Assembly: GCA_965153455.1 (NCBI GenBank)
Contig: OZ234503.1
Location: forward strand, 10,793,118 to 10,857,117
Direction of reading: 5' to 3'
Source of the DNA: Sphagnum compactum
Lineage: Eukaryota; Bryophyta; Sphagnopsida; Sphagnales
DNA: 64,000 nucleotides
Of this stretch, positions 37,019 to 47,355 are shown in pieces (position 1 is the stretch's first letter; each line of letters starts with the position of its first letter). The notes beneath the pieces were generated by a model. It did not search any database, was not told the DNA's origin, and saw only the letters and a program-made list of their open reading frames with translations. The translations under genes and the position numbers were made by a program.

Positions 37019-37492
37019 ATGGCAACTGATTTGGTTATACACAAGGGAGGATGTCATTGTAAGCGGGTGCGATATAGTGTACGAGCACTTGCGAATGTGG
37101 TTGTGTGGGAGTGCGACTGCTCTAGTTGTGCAATGCGAAGAAACATACATTTTATTGTTCCACAAAGTGACTTTGAGCTCGACCCTGCATCTGAGGAATT
37201 TCTGACACTCTACACTTTTGGCACTCATACTGCCAAGCATCTGTTTTGCAAAGTGTGTGGGATTACATCATATTACATTCCTCGCTCAAATCCTGATGGC
37301 ATTGCAGTTACATTGAATTGTATTGATCCAGGGACAATTACTCATGTTGAGAAAAGGACATATGATGGCAAAAATTGGGACTCAGCTTACTCTCAGTCAG
37401 AAATTTCCTCTTTCTCCAAAATTGAGCTGAATTCTATAAACCCTGAGAGACAGATCACAAGAACAAAAGAGAAGTCTGCCAGCCCCAAGTAA
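37019..37492 (+). CDS. CENP-V/GFA-domain zinc protein
   Basis: A 157-residue protein in one coding exon. The exon opens after an acceptor (TTTTACAG at 36993) and the first ATG is at 37019; a 5' untranslated exon near 36.1-36.2 kb is likely. The GFA/CENP-V fold is shown by GGCHCKRVRYSV (C12, C14), ECDCSSCAMR (C32, C34, C37) and LFCKVCGITSYYIPR (C77, C80), the full set of zinc-binding cysteines, plus GIAVTLNCID. Related enzymes include bacterial glutathione-dependent formaldehyde-activating proteins and animal CENPV. Small plant proteins of this class have been labelled carbon-sulfur lyases, with no firm substrate. The last ~32 residues are a Ser/Lys-rich tail outside the fold. It has no signal peptide or membrane segment, so it is probably cytosolic or nuclear. 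Confidence 0.93.
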   Translation: MATDLVIHKGGCHCKRVRYSVRALANVVVWECDCSSCAMRRNIHFIVPQSDFELDPASEEFLTLYTFGTHTAKHLFCKVCGITSYYIPRSNPDGIAVTLNCIDPGTITHVEKRTYDGKNWDSAYSQSEISSFSKIELNSINPERQITRTKEKSASPK

Positions 37493-38213
37493 TGAGGAGC
37501 TTCTTGAAAGTGTAAATCTTCCATCTTTCTTCACACTAGCTTCCACACATCACATGATGGACTTACCTTTGTGATCTTAAAAGAATAATCGTTCTTCACA
37601 CAAGGGTTCTGCTCTTCGGGTGCTGGACCTCTTTACCTTGTGATTCCAGTAGAACTGGAAATATTAGGGTTTTAGGGGTGTAGGGTTTTTACATGAAAGA
37701 TTGACAGTTTGTTGGAGCTTATTGGCATCCCATCCTTTCTGTTTTGTTGTATTGAGTTTGACTTGTATTCAAACTTTTCTTTGAAGAAGTTTTTTCTTCC
37801 TTAGATTTGATCCTCTGTGTTGCTTGCATTTGATTCCCCCACTCCATGTGATTGCAAATTGTTTCTATTTCAGCCAAGCAAGATTGTAGCAATGTGCTAT
37901 CATCTTTGAAAAGTCTTGGAGAGAATTTGCCACCTACAGAGAGAGCTTGCTAACGGTAGTTACTCTTGCAATCATTGATCTTTGCCATGGGTGAGGGAGT
38001 ATATAGCTAACATCTAGTTCAAGAACATTCACAGAAATTGTTCTGAGAAGGATGGACACCCTTGAAGGAGGAGCTGACAACCATGTACAAACACTCATTG
38101 GCATGAGTTCAAAGAGAGTTGTTGTTGGGTGCAACAATTTTTACAAAGAGTGTGTCCAATACAAGGGAGGAATATTTTTGTTGTTGCTACCGCTTTTTTA
38201 GCACTGTTTGTTG
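37493..38213. other. Convergent intergenic region
   Basis: About 720 bp between the stop codons of the CENP-V-like gene (plus) and the MBP2C-like gene (minus). It should hold both 3' untranslated regions. Nothing else is seen. Confidence 0.7.
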
Positions 38214-39497
38214 TCACAGGGGGGAGCCCATGTCACAACCACAAGTCTCCAACAAAGATGATGGTTTCCTAAGAAAGGCTTGGAGATTTTTCCGCAACTC
38301 TGCAACAAGGACTAGGGGCTCTTCTTCCTTGTCTCCTGATACTTCTCGTGCAGCCACAACTGCCGCCAAGTATTTGTGTCTGGCAAGCTCCATGTTTTCT
38401 TTTGATTGCTCTGACATTTCATGGAGCAGACTCTGGTCATTTTGAACCCCAGCAATCTTTGTATGGTGATTGCCATCTGCATAAGTGCTGGTCTCCACAG
38501 CAGCATTGAGCTGAGATTGCAGTGCCAACAACTGACACTGTAAACCAATCACCTCAGCCTCAATGCTTGCAGCCTGGTAGTTTGTCCTTGCCATATCAAT
38601 TTCCTTTCTGTCCAGCAGAGATTGCATCTTTTCAAGTTCAAGCTGCTTTTCAGAGAGCTGAATCTGAACAGATTGTGCACTTTGTTTTTTCTCCCATACC
38701 TCCTGCTGTAATTCTCCCACTTGAGTCTGCAACCGTAGCACGTCCCGGTCCCTTGCAACTCTGTTGGCTGCAATTTCAGCAGATGTATGCTTCACAGTGT
38801 TCTCCAAAGCAAGCTCCTTCTCCCACAGCTTCTGCTTCAACTCTTCAAGTCCACTCTGTAGCTGCCGCAGCTCTTTAGAATTCTGGTTTACGATCGTTTC
38901 CAGAAAGCTATCCCTCTCCTTCAGCTTCTGCTTGAGCTCTTCAATCTCCTGCAGCTTACGTGTAGTATCCAAGGATGATGGAGGAGGATGCTGCCCATAA
39001 GACTGTAAAAGGCTGTCCTTTTCACAGAGTTGCTGCTTCAACTCTTCAATCTCCTTGCAGAGGTGATGATAAGGTGATGATGATTCTGTTTCCTCAACCC
39101 TCCGCAAGATGTTGTCACCTTCTTCCCAAACAGGAAGATCATCTAGGAGGTCACCTTCAGTCTCCAAATCCCTCCTTTCAGCTGGCATTGTTTGTGGCAG
39201 CAGCTGCTGGTGCAAACTCCTCTTGTCAAACTTTGCTCCAGGACTTTCAAAGCTCTTCCTGCTCCTGAGACCATCCTGCCGCAATGGAGCACATGTGTAA
39301 ACTATGGGTGCACGATGATGATGATGGTGTGGTGCAAACATTGTATTCCCTCCCCCTCCTCCCTGCTGCCGCCTCTCCAAGAAAGTCTCCACGAGAGGAA
39401 TCATGTCAACCAGGTTCTGGTACAAAGCGGGATTGACGACTGAAGAAGAGCCAGGAAATATGCTGCGATTGTTTCCGCCATTCCTATCTGTATCCAT
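38214..39497 (-). CDS. MBP2C: MBP2C-like microtubule-binding coiled-coil protein
   Basis: A single-exon gene of 427 residues from the ATG at 39497 (MDTDRNGG). Near the N-terminus, LYQNLVDMIPLVETFLERR (residues 25-43) and IVYTCAPLR match conserved short blocks of plant MBP2C. The middle is a long coiled coil of near-repeated segments (EIEELKQQLCEKDS at 149, EIEELKQKLKERDS at 184, GLEELKQKLWEKEL at 216, QVGELQQEVWEKKQ at 259). Near the C-terminus, ARHKYLAAVVAARE (372-385) followed by AELRKNLQAFL matches the conserved end of the family. Tobacco and Arabidopsis MBP2C bind cortical microtubules and interact with viral movement proteins and KNOTTED1-type proteins to limit plasmodesmatal transport. 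Length and a His-rich stretch (HHHHH, near residue 60) differ from Arabidopsis. Identification rests on short blocks, so it is fairly but not fully secure. Confidence 0.8.
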   Translation of the reverse strand: MDTDRNGGNNRSIFPGSSSVVNPALYQNLVDMIPLVETFLERRQQGGGGGNTMFAPHHHHHRAPIVYTCAPLRQDGLRSRKSFESPGAKFDKRSLHQQLLPQTMPAERRDLETEGDLLDDLPVWEEGDNILRRVEETESSSPYHHLCKEIEELKQQLCEKDSLLQSYGQHPPPSSLDTTRKLQEIEELKQKLKERDSFLETIVNQNSKELRQLQSGLEELKQKLWEKELALENTVKHTSAEIAANRVARDRDVLRLQTQVGELQQEVWEKKQSAQSVQIQLSEKQLELEKMQSLLDRKEIDMARTNYQAASIEAEVIGLQCQLLALQSQLNAAVETSTYADGNHHTKIAGVQNDQSLLHEMSEQSKENMELARHKYLAAVVAAREVSGDKEEEPLVLVAELRKNLQAFLRKPSSLLETCGCDMGSPL

Positions 39498-41117
39498 GAT
39501 GATGATCTGCCACAAGCTCCTCCCTCTTTCCCTCCCTTCGTTCCTCTAAACCCTAATCTGTTTTTTCCCACCACCAGACACACCCCTCTTCCTTCAGGAA
39601 CCTTCCTGGTCGCTGCCACAAGGAAAGAAGCACACACACTCTTCCTCCTCTTCCTCCTCCCTCAAACCCAACAATGCAAGAAGAAGCACCATAACAGTTG
39701 CTAATGAAAAACATGAGAATCACAACTGCATGTATGTATGTATGTATGTATGTATGTATCTACATGGATTTGGAACTACAGAGATCTTCTTTCACAACAC
39801 AAAACACTGAAGTGGGGAAAACAACAATCATACCGAGACAAAAGAAGAGTGTGAAATAGCAGCAGCAGCAGCTCTCAGTTGACCATTGTGAGGAAAACTC
39901 TTACGGAAGAAGTAGTTGTTTCCCAGAGATCATCAGAAGGCCTGCTGCTGCTACAACAATAATATCTGTGCAAGCCGGCTCCATTTTTTCCTCCTCAGCT
40001 GGAGCTTTTTCTTCTCTTTCTCAACATCTTGAGCACTTGGGATTACGACAGAAACGGAGCAGAGATCAAGTCTGCTCTCCAATAATAATGCTGGAGTATA
40101 CAAAGAAGCTATAATAGAGAGCGAGCCAAGAGCACTCTGTTTTCTCGCTCTTTTTCTCGTTCTTCTTGTACACTCCAATGCCTGCTGCTGCTATGATGCA
40201 GCAAACAAGAAAGAAACCGCAATTATTGTTTCCGCTTGGCCAGTAGTCATCAGGGATGGCTTTTGCAGTAGCAGCAGCAGTAGTAGTAGTAATGGCAGGC
40301 AGTAGTCCAGCAGCAGCAGGAGTCTTCCGTCATCAGCCGTGCAGTACTTACAGGTCCTGTTGCGAAATCGATGCTGCAATTAGCGAGAATCTCCTCTTCT
40401 GACATCTCTCTCATCAATCTCTGAAAGACATTATTGGAAAACGCCAAGACAAGAAGACGGTACGTGCAACTGCACTTTCTTACAAGGTTCATTTTGCTCG
40501 GAATCTCTTCTCTCGTCATCGGGGAGCGAGCGAGCGAGCGAGCGATCGAGCGCATAAACAAATCTCCTCTTCTCTGTCCGTCCGCCCGTCTGTCTGTGTC
40601 TCTGTCTGTCAGATCGCACAGTCGCTGCATCATCATCTTCTTCTCCTTCGTCACGGGGTTTTCGTAGAGGCAACAAGATGCGCGGCGCATCATCATCTGA
40701 GGTGTGCAGGACCGTCGTCGTCCCGAGTCCTCATGGATTGGATCAAGGATTTCGCAACTGATCGCGATCACGCATCATCAAGGTTCTGAATCATCAAGAG
40801 GTGCAAGTCTTCTTCTTCTTCTTCTTCTTCTTCTTCTTCCTCTTCCTCTTCTTGAGAATTCTGCATTCCTGTGACAATTCGTCGCATCTGTAAATCTTTT
40901 GCGACGTGACCGTCTGGTGCTTTTCTGCAATTTGACAAAACTTGGAACAACACAGAAGAAGAAGAAGAAGGAGAAGAAGAAGAAGCTCCTCCTCCTCCTC
41001 CTCCTCCTCCTCCTCCTCACAAGAAGAGACTTCCAAGGAAAAAGCAGCAGCTTGTTCTTTTTCTTTTGGTTTTTGCAAGAGAAGGCGGAGTTTTGAAAGA
41101 GGAAAACAAAGGGGATT
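39498..41117. promoter_or_regulatory. Divergent promoter region, MBP2C / BLOS2
   Basis: About 1.6 kb between two head-to-head start codons. A telo-box (TAAACCCTAA, 39547-39556) lies 50 bp upstream of the MBP2C start. Microsatellites are dense: (TGTA)n at 39731-39758, (GAGC)n at 40525-40545, (TTC)n at 40809-40843, (GAA)n at 40958-40985 and (CTC)n at 40988-41018. The open frames here are rich in S, E, L, R or C and reflect these repeats, so I do not call them genes. Both transcription starts probably lie in this stretch. Confidence 0.55.
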
Positions 41118-41947
41118 ATGATGATGGAGAGGAGCCAGCAGCAGCAGCATAAGAGTACGAGTGCTGGTGGAGTTGAAAAAGCAGCAGCAGCAGCAGGCGA
41201 GACGTCGAGCTCTTCACAGCATGACGAGGTAGCAGCGGAGAGGACGGCGGCGGCGGCCGTGGCACAAGAAGACTCTGGTGCACAAACAAATGATGATCCT
41301 CTGGCCAAAGCTTTGCAAACGCTCTTCCTCAATGTCACCTCCTTCATCCAAGCAGAGCTTCAGGTATGCTTCTCTCTCTCTCTCTCTCGTCTTTCTCTTC
41401 TTTTCTCTAGCTTCTTCGGTCTTGTCACTTATGGAAGAAGGGCTACTTACATCCCTCCCTCGACCTGCATCTCTCTTCTTCCTCTCCCTGATTCTCAGTT
41501 TGTATAGAAGATGATGTGCTGCATATCTTGTTTGTAGGACAGGTAGGAGGAGGAGCGACCGAGAGACAATCATCATAACTGCACATCTTAGAACACTGAA
41601 TTTTGCTTGCTTGCTTTCTTGATTATTGCATTCACTCCGTTGGTTCCTGTTGGCTTTGAAATCTGCAGGCAACAAGTAGTGAATTCAAGTTATTGGAGAA
41701 TTTGAATCTGAGAGTAGCAAGTGAATATGACCACCAGGCTGACTTTGCTGCTGGGCTTCGAGTGTTTGTGGAAAGACTGAAGCAAAAGAACAACAATTTT
41801 GCTCATTACCTTCAGCAGATTGATGAAATAGACCAAGAAGTTACAGAGCTGGAAGCTGTGGTCTCCACGCTTGATAACTACACCAGCAATTTGGAGGCGA
41901 AGATCAAGGTTGCTTGCAGCAGTGCTGCTCCCAAGCGTTTCACCTGA
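41118..41947 (+). CDS. BLOS2: BLOC-1 subunit 2 (BLOS2)
   Basis: Two coding exons, 41118-41363 (donor CTTCAG|GTATGC) and 41669-41947 (acceptor TCTGCAG|GCAACA), phase 0, 174 residues. The conserved BLOS2 core starts at about residue 58 with DDPLAKALQTLFLNVTSFI and runs through LLENLNLRVASEYDHQADFA, AGLRVFVERLKQKN and EIDQEVTELEAVVSTLDNY, all helical and coiled-coil. In Arabidopsis, BLOS1 and BLOS2 belong to a BLOC-1-like complex with SNX1 that controls sorting of plasma-membrane carriers from endosomes to the vacuole. The N-terminal ~55 residues (runs of Q, S, A, E) are longer than in Arabidopsis and low in complexity. Three ATGs in a row open the frame; a later start near DDP is not available as ATG, so the extension appears to be translated. 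Confidence 0.93.
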
Positions 41948-42424
41948 GTGAGCTTGCTTTTTTTGCACTTCTATCTTTTGCTGGAGTTTTTCCAATGATC
42001 ATCTGCCAACAGGGAATCTTTCCTTGAGGAGACAACAATGTGATATCCACAAACATTCAAAGGCTGTGTTTCAGAAGCTCTGTTGGGTCCTGCATATTTT
42101 TGGATTCAGGATTGTATCTGATAGTTGGGGTTGTAAGCTTCTCCTTGCCTGGCCTTCAATGGCATTTCCTTGTGCTGGTGATTTTCATCACTTTTCCAGA
42201 ATACAAAAACCTGGCTTGAGGCTTAGTCTTGATGTTGGGTTCAAGGATTGAGGGATCAACCACAGAGATGCTTCTTGTGATTTGTCTGCTGGGAAATTTA
42301 TCAAGCTTACACATGTCCTTCACCTGGGAAAAGCAACCTCTGCATTCTATTCTAAAGTTTGCACCTTGCATAAGGCCATGGCTCATATGTGAAGCAGTTT
42401 ATGATTTGGTTTCTCTATTTGTAT

Positions 42425-42465
<41 letters not shown>

Positions 42466-44460
42466 GTCTCTGTGTCCCTCTCTAGCCATCTCTGGGATTT
42501 CTGGGAATAAGATCTACTCTTTCTTTTTCTTTGTTCGTCTGCATATTGCAAACCTCTGGTTTCACCTGTGCTCTCACCAGCACTAACAGCATCTACAATA
42601 GCTGCTCAATTTGCTGTGCAGAAATTACAAACTGCAGATCCCAGAAAACTTGAGGTAAACCCTGAGAGTTAGCACTGAGTCAAAGTCACCATAAGGATTC
42701 GAAACTGACACAGTAGAAATGTATTCAAGATGGTGATTAGTTAGAGAATCAAAGATATTGAGTTAGGGTTCAACTGAGTATCATCTTGGGCAGCCAAAGG
42801 CAAGGATAGCCAAGCTTAGGAGTCAATTACTAGAACCTGCAGTGGAGGAGTAGGAAGAGATGGGTTTGAGGGATCACAAAATTTGTGCATGCTCATGTGG
42901 TTTGCATTGACTGGTGATTGCAGTTGCTAAATCTTCTGACCTTCTGTTGGTGGTTCTGGATGCATCTGACCTTGTGTCATGGTTCCAGATGCTTCAAAAT
43001 ATGATATTGACCATCTTGATCACAGTCTGTTGATGGACATCAAATATTTGCTTTTGTATGGTGTAATAAGCTCAAAGCACAAGCTGCAGCAATGTAGTAC
43101 CGAGCATCTCCTGCATGATGAGGGTGTTGTTCAGATTGTTGCAAAGGAGGAAGAAGAGGATAGAGGGCGAGGGTTGATTCAAGGTCACACACTACAAGGA
43201 TTGCTCAACTGAGAGAAGACAGCACCCTGGCCCATGACATGAAAAACCACATGTACTCATGTCAGCCATGTCTCTGGCTACTTTTTGTTTGTGGATTTTG
43301 CTTCAACTCCACAGGCAGGCTGGGCAAAGAAAATGCTAGACTAATGTGTTCTATGATTTGCTCATGTCCTCAAAGCTCTGATACAGATGTGAGGTTACAT
43401 CAACAGTGTGTACACTGCAGAGACAGGATGAGGGCTTATCCAGATTTAGAGGTTGATGAATGCGGGCTTTAGAATTATCCAGATTTCCAAGCTCACTTGT
43501 CATGCCAAGCACAGGAATATATGCAACCACAAGGAGAGGCAGGCGCAGGAATGCCAAGACCTGATTCCTGTGGTGCTTCCCCTTCCCACTTCCCACTAAG
43601 GAAGAATCCAAATCCAGGCTTTGAACTCTTGCATTTCCACTGCTTCTTCTTCGTCATGGACTAGAATTTCAGCTTACAAACATAATATCAATTGAATTGG
43701 GAGCAAACAAAATTTCCAAAGACATGATGAGCTCAAAAGACTTTTGCAAGCTCACTCACAAAAAAGCTTTTGTATTGTATCTCTCTTCTTCCTACCCTTC
43801 ACAACAGAACTGAAGGTACCTAAAGGATCTACTATTTGCAGGAGGAATAATGCGTTGCAAACCGAGCTGCAAACTGAAGATTTCTTATCTCTTGTCCTTC
43901 TTTTTCCTTGGCCATCAAAAAGTACTTTCTTTTCCTGCTTCAGACTATTGTGCATGCTTTTCCTTCCTTCAAGATTCTACAAATCAAACCAAAATTACAA
44001 CAGCAATTAGCCGGACTTCTCTTTTCATCTTCTTCTTTTCTGGAATCAATTAGTTGCATGCATCTGCATCCATCGCGGTAGCAACTCCCTTGGATTATAC
44101 AAATTTGGTTCCATATTGTATGATTTCTAAAGTTCATGATTTGATACTCAACTAATCCAATCTAAATAAGCAAACATCAAGATTTAAGGAGGAGGAGAAA
44201 CTTATGTTGCCATAGACTCTCAACAAAGCTACAAACATCAAGAAAGGATCAAGAGCACTAGATTGCCCAAGACACACAATCTACTTGCAACAAGCAACCA
44301 AATCACCCTACATAGGTGACAAAGAAGCATCCAAATGTATCTTTATGTATGATGAAATGTTGATGATGATCTTTAGTTTTTCCATAAAGCAAATCATGAA
44401 CAAGATCATTTGCCACAAAGAGAACTTGAAACAAACAACAAGAGATCATCATTGCAAGTG
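41948..44460. other. Region downstream of BLOS2, no gene supported
   Basis: The first few hundred bases are probably the BLOS2 3' untranslated region. A (CT)n microsatellite lies at 42427-42461. Short open frames (for example 42979-43212) have no recognised domain and no splice partners I trust. Confidence 0.55.
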
Positions 44461-44469
44461 AGTGAAGTG

Positions 44470-44990
44470 AACTCTTCAAACACAACAAACAACCTCACAC
44501 AAGATTGAAGCAAACACTCAAATTCAACATCACATATTCTTCAAAAAAATCAACAATTATAACATGATCCTCACATGAGAAAGTGAAGACAAAACATTGA
44601 AACTCAACAACAACAACATTGTCATACATGAGAGTGAAGGGAAACCTTTTCAAATTCAACTACACCCATCATCACAAGACAATGAAGCAAATCGTTCAAA
44701 TTCAATATGACAACATCATCACAAGAGCGTCAAACAAACCATTTCAAAATTCGATGACCATATCATCATAAGAAAGTGAAATAAACCATTGAAATTCAAT
44801 ACCACCATCATCACTAGAGAGAGTGAACCATTCAAATTCAACACCACCATCATCACAAGAGAGAGTGAACCATTCAAATTTGATAACAACAATATCATCA
44901 TCCAAGAGCGAAAAATACCATTTGAACTTAATACCAACACCATCATCATCACGAGAGAAACTGAAACAAACTCTTGAAATTCAAAAACAA
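44470..44990 (+). repeat. Minisatellite with ~42-bp unit (best at 44789-44880)
   Basis: Units of the form CATTCAAATTCAACACCACC followed by ATCATCACAAGAGAGAGTGAAC repeat, nearly exactly at 44789-44880 and more loosely on either side. Because 42 is divisible by three, an open frame with the peptide FNTTIITRESEPFK repeated runs through, but it is likely a repeat by-product. Confidence 0.85.
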
Positions 44991-45375
44991 CATGATTATT
45001 TTAAAAAGAAAAACTTAAGTAGACCATTTGTAAATTCAATAGGTATATTTTAATTATTCAATATTCCCCAAACTTTTAATGGATGATGAGAAACAATGTT
45101 TTTTTTCATTTTTTGATGTTGAAAATTGGGCAAAATTTTTCTAGAAAAAAAAAACACTAACAAGAAATAGTAATTTTATTTTGGCTTGCATGAAAAAAAA
45201 TTGTTATATCATTCTATTGTCAATAGTGAATTTTGAAAAGAATCTCCCCATAAATCAATTTTTTGTTCAAACCTTGCTCATGGTTGACTCGTCAATGATG
45301 TTATGACTTGTGTACAAACTCAAACTTTTCTTATACGATACTTGTGATTGCCAACTTGTTTGTATATTCAATGAT

Positions 45376-45406
<31 letters not shown>

Positions 45407-46500
45407 ATAATCCTTGATAGAAATTATTGTAGTACCTTGGTGGCTTTGGCAAACAAATAATTGTTTTTAAATATTTTTTTCAAAGAACATACTTTTGTGA
45501 AAGAAAATGAAAGTTTTTGGGGAATATTTTTAAATGTTTTATTTTCTGAAACAATTTTTTTAATTAATGAATTATTTGGTGGCATGTGTTGAAGCTACCC
45601 TTATATTATGATATAAAAGATTTTTTTTAATGATCATGTACAATTTGATTGCAAGAATGAAGGTAAGTTAAATGGTTTTCCTTAAATTTTAAACCTATGA
45701 TGATAATTTCCACTTTGTGGATATCATCCTAGAAAGTGGTAAAAAAAAAAAGTAAGTACTTGCTCAATGTTTTTGCCATTAATAATTTATATCCAAGCAA
45801 CATTCGAAATTTGAAACTACATGAACCAACATGTGTTCAAGCTTGCCAAGGTACTATGATATGATATGTGACAAGCATCACGATTTTTTTTTTGTGTGCA
45901 ATGAAAGTAATAAACCCTCTAGATTGCCAAATGTGGGAAAAAAAAATTTAAAAATGAAATCACAATTTGGATCAAAAGCCATTTTTGAAAAATATTTGAA
46001 AGTGCATTAAATTCACTTCATTAGAAAGGTTATATTGATAATTCCATTAATAGGATATAATTTTTTTGAAAGCATGCTTTCCTTTTCATTAGAATAGGTA
46101 ATAAATATATAATGGTTTTGTAATTATCCATTTGATGTCGTAAGTTATTAAAACTAAAAGGATTTTATAGATATTTGAAAATTTTCAAGCTTTTAAGGGC
46201 CCAAATGAATCCAAAGGCGACCTTATTCAAATGTATTTTGAACGGGTTAAGCCTTTTTAAGAATTTAACACATTATATATATATAACAAATATGTACATG
46301 TCAAGTAAAATGCACTTGTTCCAAGGTATTTTTGAAAAAATTAGTAGGCCTTTTATGAATGAATTAGCTTATAACATAAATACATTTGGAAAAGGAACTC
46401 AAGATATTAAATGTCACATTAAATTATTATTATTATTTTTTTAAAGGAAATGCCATTTGAGGGTTTACGGCTTTTTCCCATTAGTGAACTAGTTAGTACT
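44991..46500. other. AT-rich stretch without a gene
   Basis: The stretch is strongly AT-rich. A (TA)n run of about 24 bases lies at 45378-45401. It resembles the long deserts and ends abruptly at the GC-rich start of the CID7 region. Confidence 0.65.
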
Positions 46501-46589
46501 CACATTGGTACTATGGTTAAAAACAAGCCCTGTTAACTCAGTTGAGGTTCATCCATAACTGGGGTAATAACAGAGTCATAACAGGCATC

Positions 46590-46859
46590 ATCCAGTGGAT
46601 GGTGCGCTGTGGTGGGTGCTGCTTCACTCTGGCGAAAGAGCATTTCAGTTTGCGGGCAGGGAGGGCAGCAGGAAATCAGCCTCGCTACCGCCCATGGCAG
46701 TTTGTGCTACCATCCAGGTTGGTGGTAGTGAAGCTGCCCGGCCCTGCCCCCGGGCAGGTCGGCCCGGTCCTGTAGCGGAGAACGGGTGGTCTGCCTGCCC
46801 GGCCCGGTCTTCCTGCCCGTTCTGCCCGCCCGACCAAAGGGCTTTTCTGCGTCTCTCGT

Positions 46860-46899
<40 letters not shown>

Positions 46900-47355
46900 T
46901 CTGTGTCGTCGCTTGTCGCGGGTCCTTGATCGTCTTCGTCCATAGCCGCGCGGCTTTTTGGGGTCCCTGTTGCTGTTGCCGCCGCCGCTGTCGCATCATT
47001 GATCGCCAATTGCACTACAACCTGTTGTTGCCCTTCTTCTCACCCACAGGTACAAAACGCTTTTGTGTTTTCTGCCCTCTCTCTCTTCCCCCATCCCCGA
47101 TGCGGCGGTTCTCGCAGCAGAGCTGCTAGCACCTGTAGAGTATAGAGAGAGAGAGAGAGAGGGAGGTGGGTGTGTTGTTTTTGCTTGCAGGGCTGCTGCC
47201 TGGAGGCTACAACTGAAAAAAACCAACTCTTTGGTTGGGTGCCCCCCTGTTTGTAGGTTTTCCTGCACGGATTTTTGTGGGTGTGGTGGAAGCGACAAGA
47301 AGGAGCAGCAGCAGCTGCTAGTCTCGCACGCTCCTCGGAAAGCTTGGATGTAAAG
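46590..47355 (+). promoter_or_regulatory. GC-rich promoter and probable 5'UTR exon of CID7-like gene
   Basis: A sharp GC rise near 46590 includes repeated GCCCGGCC and CCCGGGCAGG blocks (46735-46835). A (CT)n run (46862-46894) and a leader follow, ending at a donor-like GTAAAG|GTAATG at 47355. The first ATG with family-like coding sequence is 1.6 kb further on, so a long 5'UTR intron is inferred. The exact transcription start cannot be seen. Confidence 0.4.

Noticed and set aside
40250-41347. Several open frames between MBP2C and BLOS2, including a 173-codon and a 189-codon frame
   Set aside because: They span microsatellites and leader sequence of the two divergent genes and consist of repeat-driven runs of E, R, L, C, S or Y.
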